DNA of 64,000 nucleotides, taken from positions 7,440,001-7,504,000 of the forward strand of contig NZ_CP033073.1 in NCBI RefSeq assembly GCF_003675325.1, in the 5' to 3' direction. Positions 25,616 through 33,356 of this stretch are shown piece after piece; the first letter of the stretch is position 1; the number at the start of each line of letters is the position of its first letter. Under the pieces are notes generated by a model. That model did no database searches and had not been told where the DNA came from. It was given only the letters and a program-made list of their open reading frames with translations. The position numbers and the translations under genes were made by a program. Origin of the DNA: Streptomyces dangxiongensis (GTDB lineage Bacteria; Actinomycetota; Actinomycetes; Streptomycetales; Streptomycetaceae).

Positions 25616-27444
25616 TGCGGGTGCTCGCCACCGCCGGCCACGTCGACCACGGCAAGTCCGCGCTGGTCCGGGCGCTCACCGGGATGGAGCCCGACCGGTA
25701 CGAGGAGGAACGCCGCCGCGGCCTCACCCTGGACCTGGGCTTCGTGTGGACCGAAGTCGACGGGGAGCCCCTCGCCTTCGTCGACGTACCCGGGCACGAG
25801 CGCTTCGTACCGACGATGCTGGCCGGCGCCGGCCCCGTGCCCGCCGTGCTGTTCGTGGTCGCCGCCGACCAGGGCTGGCAGCCGCAGTCGGCCGAACACC
25901 TGGCCGTGCTGGATGCGCTCGGCGTCCGGCACGCCGTACTCGCGGTGACCCGCAGTGACCTCGCCCACCCGGAACCGGTGCGCGCCGACGCGGTCGAACG
26001 CCTGGCCGCGACCTCCCTCGGCACGGCCCCGGCGGTCGCCGTCAGCGCGGTCACCGGGGCGGGGCTGGACGACCTGCGGGCCGAACTGGCCGGTATGGCC
26101 GGCCGGCTGCCCGTACCCGACACCGGCGCCGACGTCCGGCTGTGGCTCGACCGGGCGTTCACCGTCCGCGGCCACGGCACCGTGGTGACCGGCACGCTGG
26201 GGGCCGGCACCCTGCGCGTCGGCGACCGGCTGGTCACCGGGGACGGGTCGGCCCTGCTGCGGGTCCGCGGACTCCAGAGCCTGCACGAGGAGCGGACGGC
26301 CGTCGGCGCGGTGGCCCGCGTCGCCGTGAACGTGCACGGTCCGGGCGACGACAGCCTGCGCCGCGGTCAGGTCCTGCTCACCCCGGACCGCTGGCTGTGC
26401 GCCGAGGCGATCGACGTCCGCGTCACCGGCGAGCCGGTGGCCGACCTGCCCCGGGGTGTCACCCTGCACATCGGAACGGCGGCCGTGCCGGTGACCGTCC
26501 GCCCGCTCGGCCCGGACACGGCCCGGCTCACCCTCCGCCGGGGGCTGCCCCTGCGGGCCGGCGACCGCGCCGTGCTGCGGGAACCGGGCGGCGCCCGGCT
26601 GCCCCGCGGGGTCACCGTCCTCGACGTACGGCCGCCCCGGCTGGCCCGGCGCGGCGCCGGCCGGGCCCGCGCGGCCGAGCTGGCCAGCATGACCGGCCGT
26701 CCCGACGGCGCCGCCGAACTGCGCCGCCGCAAGCTGGTCCGGCGCGCCGACCTGTTGGCGATGGGCGTCCCGGCCCCCGGCGACCCCGTCGCCGGGGACT
26801 GGCTGGCCGACCCGGCGCACTGGCGGGCCCTCGCCGACCGGCTGGCCGAGGAGACCGGCCGGCACGCCCGCGCACACCCGCTGGAGCCCGGCCTGCCCGC
26901 CGAGGCGGCCCGCCGGCTGCTCGGCCTTCCCGACCGTGCCCTCATCGACGCGCTGACCGCCGCGCAACCCCGGGTCCAGGCCCGCCTGGGCCGGCTCTAC
27001 CCCGCCGGCCGTCCCGGGCCCGCCCTGCCTGGATCCGTCCGCGCGGCCGTGGACGCCGTACGCCGGGATCTCGCCCGTACGCCGTTCCGCGCCCCCGAGG
27101 CCGGGCGGCTGGCCGAGCTGGGGCTCGACCGGCGGGCGCTGGCCGCCGCGGCGGCCGCCGGGGCGCTGCTGCGCATCGCCGACGGGATCGTGCTGCTGCC
27201 CGGCGCGGACGCCGGGGCCGTCGCCGTCCTCGGCGCCCTGCCCCAGCCGTTCACGCTCAGTGAGGCCCGCCGCGCACTGGACACCACCCGCCGGGTGGCG
27301 GTACCGCTGCTGGAGTTCCTGGACGCCGCGGGCTGGACCGAGCGCGTCGACGACCAGCGCCGGCGCTGCCGGGTCCCGGCGGGGAACGGAGGCGGACGGG
27401 AATCGAACCCGCCTGCCCGAGATCCTCGGGCACCTCGGTTTTGA
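25615..27444 (+). CDS. selB: Selenocysteine-specific elongation factor
   Basis: A 609-residue EF-Tu-like GTPase delivering Sec-tRNA to UGA codons marked by a SECIS hairpin. G1 is GHVDHGKS, the switch II motif is DVPGHERFV, and NxKD is replaced by TRSDL. Domains 2-3 follow (GHGTVVTGTLGAG), then C-terminal winged-helix repeats (residues about 400-590) that bind SECIS RNA, ending FLDAAGWTERVDDQRRRCRV. GAAGGA precedes the ATG, which overlaps the selA stop. The final 19 codons are the antisense of the tRNA-Sec gene (27387-27444), so the C-terminal tail GGRESNPPARDPRAPRF is set by the tRNA sequence rather than by SelB constraint. Confidence 0.95.
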   Translation: MRVLATAGHVDHGKSALVRALTGMEPDRYEEERRRGLTLDLGFVWTEVDGEPLAFVDVPGHERFVPTMLAGAGPVPAVLFVVAADQGWQPQSAEHLAVLDALGVRHAVLAVTRSDLAHPEPVRADAVERLAATSLGTAPAVAVSAVTGAGLDDLRAELAGMAGRLPVPDTGADVRLWLDRAFTVRGHGTVVTGTLGAGTLRVGDRLVTGDGSALLRVRGLQSLHEERTAVGAVARVAVNVHGPGDDSLRRGQVLLTPDRWLCAEAIDVRVTGEPVADLPRGVTLHIGTAAVPVTVRPLGPDTARLTLRRGLPLRAGDRAVLREPGGARLPRGVTVLDVRPPRLARRGAGRARAAELASMTGRPDGAAELRRRKLVRRADLLAMGVPAPGDPVAGDWLADPAHWRALADRLAEETGRHARAHPLEPGLPAEAARRLLGLPDRALIDALTAAQPRVQARLGRLYPAGRPGPALPGSVRAAVDAVRRDLARTPFRAPEAGRLAELGLDRRALAAAAAAGALLRIADGIVLLPGADAGAVAVLGALPQPFTLSEARRALDTTRRVAVPLLEFLDAAGWTERVDDQRRRCRVPAGNGGGRESNPPARDPRAPRF

Positions 27445-27479
27445 AGACCGGGAGGGCCACCAGGCACCCACACGCCTCC
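27387..27479 (-). tRNA. selC: tRNA-Sec (anticodon UCA)
   Basis: Read on the minus strand it starts GGAGGCG and ends CGCCTCC plus discriminator G, giving a 7-bp acceptor stem from the plain pairs. The anticodon arm is CCGGTCTTCAAAACCG, with the UCA anticodon flanked as in other selC genes. A long variable arm (GTGCCCGAGGATCTCGGGCA) and the T arm GGGTTCGATTCCC follow. The length of 93 nt without CCA is right for the long bacterial tRNA-Sec. CCA is not encoded. It lies tail-to-tail with selB, overlapping it by 58 bp. Confidence 0.95.
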
Positions 27480-27516
27480 ACCGTTCGTCAGGCTACTGCT
27501 CCGGGAGACCACCGGT

Positions 27517-28530
27517 ATGACACCGACACCGACGCACCAGGCACCCGTACGGCTCACCCAGTTCGCCCACGGCGGCGGCTGCGCCTGCAAGATCCCGCCC
27601 GGCGAACTGGAGGACATCGTCGCCGGACTCACCGGGGCACCGGCGGCCGACGGCGACACCCCGCTGCTCGTCGGGCTGGCCACCGGCGACGACGCGGCCG
27701 TGGTCGGTCACCGGGGAACCGCCCTGGTGTGCACGGCCGACTTCTTCACCCCGGTCGTGGACGACCCCTACGACTGGGGCCGCATCGCGGCAGCCAACGC
27801 CCTGTCCGACGTGTACGCGATGGGCGGCCGGCCCGTCGTCGCCGTCAACCTGCTGGCCTGGCCGCGCGACCGGCTGCCCTTCGACCTCGCCCGTGAGGTG
27901 CTGCGCGGCGGCCTCGACATCGCCACCGAGGCCGGCTGCCACGTCGGCGGCGGGCACAGTGTGGACGACCCCGAGCCGAAGTACGGCATGGCCGTCACCG
28001 GCGTCGCCGACCCGGGGCGGCTGCTGCGCAACGACGCCGGCCGCCCGGGGGTGCCGCTGTCGCTGACCAAGCCGCTCGGCCTCGGCGTGCTGAACAACCG
28101 GCACAAGGCCACCGGCGAGCGGTTCGAGCAGGCCGTCGCCACGATGACGGCGCTCAACCGGGAGGCCTCCGAGGCCGCCCTGGCCGCCGGGGCCGTCTGC
28201 GCCACCGACGTCACCGGCTTCGGCCTCCTCGGCCATCTGCACAAGCTGGCCCGGGCCTCCGGGGTCACCGCCGTGGTCGACACCGCGGCCGTCCCGTACC
28301 TGGACGGCGCCCGGGAGGCCGTACGGGACGGGTACGTCAGCGGCGGTACCCGGCGCAACCTGGAGTGGGTCGCGCCGCACACCGACTTCGGGGACATCGA
28401 CGAGGACACCCGGCTGCTGCTCGCGGACGCGCAGACCTCCGGCGGGCTGCTCGTCGCCGGGGAGGTGCCCGGGGCGCCGGTGGTGGGGGAGCTGGTACCG
28501 CTCGGGAGCCGTTCGATCGTGCTCAGGTGA
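27517..28530 (+). CDS. selD: Selenide, water dikinase
   Basis: A 337-residue enzyme making selenophosphate from selenide and ATP for SelA. The N-terminal active site is AHGGGCACKIPP with the catalytic position occupied by Cys (C22), not Sec, so this SelD does not itself need UGA recoding. The AIRS/PurM-like ATP-binding motifs follow: GDDAAVVG, ANALSDVYAMGG, VGGGHSVDDPEPKYG and TDVTGFGLLGHL. GGGAG precedes the ATG. It begins 37 bases past the 5' end of selC and 72 bases after selB, on the selAB strand, completing the selenocysteine set in one place. Confidence 0.95.
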   Translation: MTPTPTHQAPVRLTQFAHGGGCACKIPPGELEDIVAGLTGAPAADGDTPLLVGLATGDDAAVVGHRGTALVCTADFFTPVVDDPYDWGRIAAANALSDVYAMGGRPVVAVNLLAWPRDRLPFDLAREVLRGGLDIATEAGCHVGGGHSVDDPEPKYGMAVTGVADPGRLLRNDAGRPGVPLSLTKPLGLGVLNNRHKATGERFEQAVATMTALNREASEAALAAGAVCATDVTGFGLLGHLHKLARASGVTAVVDTAAVPYLDGAREAVRDGYVSGGTRRNLEWVAPHTDFGDIDEDTRLLLADAQTSGGLLVAGEVPGAPVVGELVPLGSRSIVLR

Positions 28531-29041
28531 CGTCGGCTTCAGGTCACGTCCCGTTCAGGTCACATCGTGCGGAGGCCGCATCGTGCGGAGGTGACGTGAT
28601 GCTGAGGTGACGTCACGGGTGACACTGCTCACTGCGGCGGGTCCGCGTCGCCGGAGACGGCGGTCCTCGGGAACCGGCTCGCCAGGCGGCGGGGCGCGGC
28701 GAACGCCGAGGTGCCGCCGAGGCAGGACCGCCTGCGGAGCTCCGGCGACCCGGGGGAGAGTGCCGACGCGTCTCCGCCGGCTGGAGCGGAACAGATCCGC
28801 ATACCCAGTCGCGGCGCCTTCACACCTGCCACGAGCGAGTTGGTTTCCCGTGCGGGAAGGGTTGGCCGATTGCTTTGTCCCAGCCCGCGGAAGTGGGTTA
28901 GCCTGCGGCGTATTTTTCTCATCATGCAAATCCGTGAACTGCGGAAATGCACACACCAACGGTCGGGTCGCAGCACGCTCCCGGCCGCGGTTCCGAGTCC
29001 TCGGCGCGCGGGGGCTCTAGGGGAGCGGATCGAGGGTGCGC
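28531..29041. other. Intergenic region with TGACGTCA-type repeats and a likely promoter
   Basis: Bases 28525-28625 hold short repeats: TCAGGTGACGTC-like boxes at 28523, 28540 and 28555, a CATCGTGCGGAGG direct repeat, and the palindrome GTGACGTCAC near 28606-28615. Further on, an unusually AT-rich stretch (GCGTATTTTTCTCATCATGC, about 28908-28927) is a probable promoter for the hybrid kinase. No gene is supported. Confidence 0.45.
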
Positions 29042-32000
29042 ATGGCCGGCAAGGCGACCGGGACGACCGAAGCGGTCCCGGGTGACCACGAACTGAGACG
29101 ACTGCTCGCGGGACTGACCGCGGTGCGGGACGGAGACTTCGGCACACGGCTGCCCGACGACTCCACCGGACTCATGGGCGACATCGCCACCGTGTTCAAC
29201 GGCATGGTCGACCAGCTCTCCGTGTTCACCTCCGAGGTCACCCGGGTGGCCCGCGAAGTGGGTACCGAGGGCACTCTCGGCGGACAGGCGCAGGTGCCGG
29301 GCGTCTCCGGCACGTGGGCCGATCTGACCGACTCCGTCAACGCGATGGCCGGCAACCTGACCACGCAGGTCCGCGACATCGCCCAGGTCGCCACCGCCGT
29401 GGCCAAGGGCGACCTGTCGCAGAAGATCGACGTGGACGCGCGCGGCGAGATCCTGCAGCTTAAGGAGACCGTCAACACGATGGTCGACCAGCTCTCGGCC
29501 TTCGCCGACGAGGTCACGCGCGTCGCCCGTGAGGTCGGCACCGAGGGCCGCCTCGGCGGCCAGGCCCAGGTTCCCGGTGTCGCCGGCGTGTGGCGGGACC
29601 TCACGGACTCGGTCAACTTCATGGCCGGGAACCTGACGGCGCAGGTCCGCAACGTCGCCCAGGTGACGACCGCGGTGGCGCAGGGCGACCTGTCGCAGAA
29701 GATCACCGTGGACGCGCGGGGCGAGATCCTGGAGCTGAAGAGCACCATCAACACGATGGTGGACCAGCTCTCCGCGTTCGCGGACGAGGTCACCCGGGTG
29801 GCCCGTGAAGTGGGCACCGAGGGCCGGCTGGGGGGCCAGGCCGACGTCAAGGGCGTCAAGGGCACCTGGCGTGACCTGACGGACTCGGTGAACTTCATGG
29901 GCGGGAACCTGACGGCGCAGGTCCGCAACGTCGCCCAGGTGGCCACCGCGGTGGCGCAGGGCGACCTGTCGCAGAAGATCACCGTGGACGCGCGGGGCGA
30001 GATCCTGGAGCTGAAGAACACCATCAACACGATGGTGGACCAGCTCTCCGCGTTCGCCGACGAGGTCACCCGCGTCGCCCGCGAGGTCGGCACCGAGGGG
30101 CGGCTCGGCGGCCAGGCGCAGGTGCGCGGCGTCGCCGGCACCTGGAAGGACCTCACCGACAACGTCAACGTGATGGCCTCCAACCTGACCGGCCAGGTCC
30201 GCTCCATCGCCCAGGTCGCCACGGCCGTGGCCCGGGGTGACCTGTCGCAGAAGATCACCGTCGAGGCCAAGGGCGAGGTCGCCGCGCTCGCCGACGTCAT
30301 CAACACCATGGTCGACACGCTGTCGGCGTTCGCCGACGAGGTCACCCGGGTGGCCCGCGAGGTCGGCACCGAGGGCCGGCTCGGCGGCCAGGCGCACGTG
30401 CCCAACGTGGCCGGCACCTGGAAGGACCTCACCGACAACGTCAACTCCATGGCCAACAACCTCACCGGCCAGGTCCGCAACATCGCGCTGGTGACCACCG
30501 CCGTGGCCAAGGGCGACCTGTCGAAGAAGATCGACGTCGACGCCCGCGGCGAGATCCTCGAACTGAAGACCACCATCAACACGATGGTCGACCAGCTCTC
30601 CGCGTTCGCCGACGAGGTCACCCGGGTGGCCCGCGAGGTCGGCACCGAGGGCCGGCTCGGTGGCCAGGCCGAGGTCGAGGGCGTCTCCGGTACCTGGAAG
30701 CGCCTCACCGAGAACGTCAACGAACTCGCCGGCAACCTCACCCGGCAGGTCCGCGCCATCGCCGACGTGGCCAGCGCGGTCGCCGAGGGCGACCTGACCC
30801 GGTCCATCACCGTCGACGCCTCCGGCGAGGTGGCCGACCTCAAGGACAACATCAACTCCATGGTGGAGTCCCTGCGCGAGACCACCCGGGCCAACCAGGA
30901 ACAGGACTGGCTCAAGACCAACCTGGCCCGGATCTCCGGCCTCATGCAGGGCCACCGCGACCTGCCGGTCGTAGCCGAGCTGATCATGGACGAGCTGGTG
31001 CCGCAGGTGGCCGCCCAGTACGGCGCCTTCTACCTCGCCGAGGACGGCGTGTCCGGACCCGAGCTGCGGCTCGTCGGCGCCTACGGACGGCCCGAGGAGG
31101 ACTCCCGGCCCATCCGCATCCCGTTCGGCCGCTCCCTGGTCGGCCAGGCCGCGCGCAGCCGCCGTACCATCGCCGTGGACCAGCTCCCGCCCGGGTACGT
31201 GACCATCTCCTCCGGGCTCGGACGGGTGGAGCCCACCGCGCTGCTGCTGCTCCCCATCGTCTTCGAGGAGCAGGTCCTCGGCGTCATCGAACTCGCCGCG
31301 GTCACCCGGTTCACCACCGTCCAGCGGGACTTCCTCCAGCAGCTGGTCGACACCATCGGCGTGAACGTCAACACCATCGTCGCCAACGCCCGCACCGACG
31401 AACTCCTTGAGGAGTCGCAGCGCCTGACCAGCGAACTCCAGTCCCGTTCGGCCGAGTTGCAGGCCCGCCAGGAGGAACTCCAGCAGTCCAACGCCGAACT
31501 GGAGGAGAAGGCCTCCCTGCTGGCCGACCAGAACCGGGACATCGAGGCGAAGAACCTCCAGATCGAGCAGGCCCGGCAGGAACTCGAAGCGCGCGCCCAG
31601 CAGTTGTCGCTCGCCTCGAAGTACAAGTCCGAGTTCCTGGCGAACATGAGCCACGAGCTGCGCACCCCGCTGAACAGCCTGCTCATCCTCGCCCAGCTCC
31701 TCGCCCAGAACCCCTCGCGCAACCTCACCCCCAAGCAGGTCGAGTACGCGGGCATCATCCACTCCGCCGGCTCGGACCTGCTCCAGCTGATCAACGACAT
31801 CCTGGACCTGTCCAAGGTCGAGGCCGGAAAGATGGACGTGACGCCCGAGCGCGTCTCGCTGCGCCAGCTCATCGAGTACGTCGAGGCCACCTTCCAGCCG
31901 ATGACGTCCCAGAAGAGCCTGGACTTCACCATCACCACGGCGCCCGGCGCCCCCGCCGACCTGCTCACCGACGACTCCCGGCTCCGGCAGATCCTGCGCA

Positions 32001-33307
32001 ACCTGCTGTCCAACGCGGTGAAGTTCACCGAACAGGGCGGCGTCGAACTGCGCGTCGAACCCGCCGCGGACAGCGAGGTGCCCCCGGGCGTGGTGCGCGG
32101 CGGAGCGATCGTCGCCTTCCGGGTGAAGGACACCGGCATCGGCATCCCCGAGCAGCAGCTAGAGACCATCTTCGGCGCCTTCCAGCAGGCCGACGGCACC
32201 ACCAGCCGCAAGTACGGCGGCACCGGGCTCGGCCTGTCCATCACCCGGGAGATCGCCCACCTGCTCGGCGGCGCCGTCACCGTGGACAGCACGCCCGGCA
32301 AGGGCAGCACCTTCGCCCTCTTCCTGCCCGTCGCCCGGCCGGACTTCGAGGAACACCTGCGCGGCGGCCGCCCCGTCCCGCACACCGCCGAACTGGAGCG
32401 GCCGGACCACGCGCCCGAGCAGGACACCCCCCTCGGGCTGCCGCCGGCCATCGCCAAGCGGGAGCGCCCGCGCCGCCTGCTCGTCGTGGAGGAACGTCCC
32501 CGCGGGCTGCTCACGCTCGTCGCCGAGAGCGTGATCGGGGACCTCGAGCACAGCCGCGCCGACGGCGGCGGCACGCCCGTCGACATCATCACCGCGGTCG
32601 GCGCCCAGGAGGCGGCCGGAGCCCTCGCGGACGAGCCCTGCCACTGTGTCGTCGTGGAACTCGGCACGCCCGACGGGGAGTCGGCCCGCTTCCTGGAGGC
32701 GCTGCGCGGCGACTCGGCCCTGACGAGCGTCCCGGTGCTGGTGCACGTCTCGCACCGCACCGAGCCCGTCACCGCGGAGCCCGCGGGCAGCTCGCTGGAG
32801 TACCTGTTCAGCCTGGACGAGCTGCGCGAGCGGATCGCGCTGCACCTGTCGGCCGAGGAGCCCGGCGAGGTCCTCACCCTCGTCCGCGGGGACGAGCCCC
32901 AGCACACGGCGCCGCACCTGGTCGACGACCACACCCGCGGCCGTACGGTCCTCGTCGTGGACGACGACGCGCGCAACCTGTTCGCGCTCAGCGGCATCCT
33001 GGAACTGCACGGTTTCCGCGTGCTGCACGCGGAGAACGGCCGCAAGGGCATCGACACCCTGGTGAACAACCCGGACGTCGAGCTGGTCCTGATGGATGTG
33101 ATGATGCCCGAGATGGACGGGTACACCGCCACGGCGGAGATCCGCAAGATGCCGCAGTACGCTGATCTGCCGGTCATCGCGGTGACCGCCAAGGCCATGC
33201 AGGGCGACCGGGAGAAGAGTCTGGCTTCCGGCGCCAGCGACTACGTCACGAAACCGGTGGACACTCATGACCTCATCGCCTGTGTCCGACGCTGGCTCCC
33301 CGCATGA
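29042..33307 (+). CDS. Soluble multi-HAMP hybrid histidine kinase
   Basis: A 1421-residue protein without a transmembrane segment. Residues about 20-640 are an array of HAMP units, six highly similar 92-residue copies plus diverged ends, each reading ...[21 protein letters not shown].... A GAF domain (about 645-800) and a coiled coil ([20 protein letters not shown]) follow. HisKA has the phospho-acceptor H871 in [10 protein letters not shown]. HATPase has the N-box N991 (NAVKF) and [16 protein letters not shown] degenerate receiver-like stretch precedes a true receiver with phospho-Asp D1352 in [11 protein letters not shown] and the TKPVD Lys. The architecture parallels group III fungal osmosensor kinases. 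ATG 29042 is favoured by GAGGG five bases upstream; GTG 29036 is the alternative. The PP2C gene downstream is likely its partner. Confidence 0.93.
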   Translation: MAGKATGTTEAVPGDHELRRLLAGLTAVRDGDFGTRLPDDSTGLMGDIATVFNGMVDQLSVFTSEVTRVAREVGTEGTLGGQAQVPGVSGTWADLTDSVNAMAGNLTTQVRDIAQVATAVAKGDLSQKIDVDARGEILQLKETVNTMVDQLSAFADEVTRVAREVGTEGRLGGQAQVPGVAGVWRDLTDSVNFMAGNLTAQVRNVAQVTTAVAQGDLSQKITVDARGEILELKSTINTMVDQLSAFADEVTRVAREVGTEGRLGGQADVKGVKGTWRDLTDSVNFMGGNLTAQVRNVAQVATAVAQGDLSQKITVDARGEILELKNTINTMVDQLSAFADEVTRVAREVGTEGRLGGQAQVRGVAGTWKDLTDNVNVMASNLTGQVRSIAQVATAVARGDLSQKITVEAKGEVAALADVINTMVDTLSAFADEVTRVAREVGTEGRLGGQAHVPNVAGTWKDLTDNVNSMANNLTGQVRNIALVTTAVAKGDLSKKIDVDARGEILELKTTINTMVDQLSAFADEVTRVAREVGTEGRLGGQAEVEGVSGTWKRLTENVNELAGNLTRQVRAIADVASAVAEGDLTRSITVDASGEVADLKDNINSMVESLRETTRANQEQDWLKTNLARISGLMQGHRDLPVVAELIMDELVPQVAAQYGAFYLAEDGVSGPELRLVGAYGRPEEDSRPIRIPFGRSLVGQAARSRRTIAVDQLPPGYVTISSGLGRVEPTALLLLPIVFEEQVLGVIELAAVTRFTTVQRDFLQQLVDTIGVNVNTIVANARTDELLEESQRLTSELQSRSAELQARQEELQQSNAELEEKASLLADQNRDIEAKNLQIEQARQELEARAQQLSLASKYKSEFLANMSHELRTPLNSLLILAQLLAQNPSRNLTPKQVEYAGIIHSAGSDLLQLINDILDLSKVEAGKMDVTPERVSLRQLIEYVEATFQPMTSQKSLDFTITTAPGAPADLLTDDSRLRQILRNLLSNAVKFTEQGGVELRVEPAADSEVPPGVVRGGAIVAFRVKDTGIGIPEQQLETIFGAFQQADGTTSRKYGGTGLGLSITREIAHLLGGAVTVDSTPGKGSTFALFLPVARPDFEEHLRGGRPVPHTAELERPDHAPEQDTPLGLPPAIAKRERPRRLLVVEERPRGLLTLVAESVIGDLEHSRADGGGTPVDIITAVGAQEAAGALADEPCHCVVVELGTPDGESARFLEALRGDSALTSVPVLVHVSHRTEPVTAEPAGSSLEYLFSLDELRERIALHLSAEEPGEVLTLVRGDEPQHTAPHLVDDHTRGRTVLVVDDDARNLFALSGILELHGFRVLHAENGRKGIDTLVNNPDVELVLMDVMMPEMDGYTATAEIRKMPQYADLPVIAVTAKAMQGDREKSLASGASDYVTKPVDTHDLIACVRRWLPA
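29204..30883 (+). repeat. 276-bp tandem repeats encoding HAMP units
   Basis: The block starting ATGGTCGACCAG at 29204 recurs at 29480, 29756 and about 30032, 30308 and 30584, an exact 276-bp (92-codon) period. A diverged last copy (ATGGTGGAGTCC) lies near 30860. DNA identity between copies 2-4 is high enough to suggest recent duplication or gene conversion. Confidence 0.85.
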
Positions 33308-33356
33308 GGACCGCACGGCGAGCCCGTCCGTCCACAGGCCGAGGAGTGAGGATCCG

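Noticed and set aside
27390..27444. Treating the SelB C-terminal tail as a functional domain
   Set aside because: These residues are encoded by the antisense of tRNA-Sec and resemble no SelB tail.
27387..27479. tRNA-Sec as an integration site for a mobile element
   Set aside because: No integrase, duplicated tRNA end or change in composition on either side.
29204..30883. Regularly spaced repeats considered as a CRISPR-like array
   Set aside because: The period is 276 bp, the units are coding and in frame, and there are no unique spacers.
28922..31762. A 946-codon minus-strand frame with repeats of [15 protein letters not shown] type
   Set aside because: It is the antisense image of the HAMP repeats. 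The plus strand has clear kinase domains and proper codon bias.
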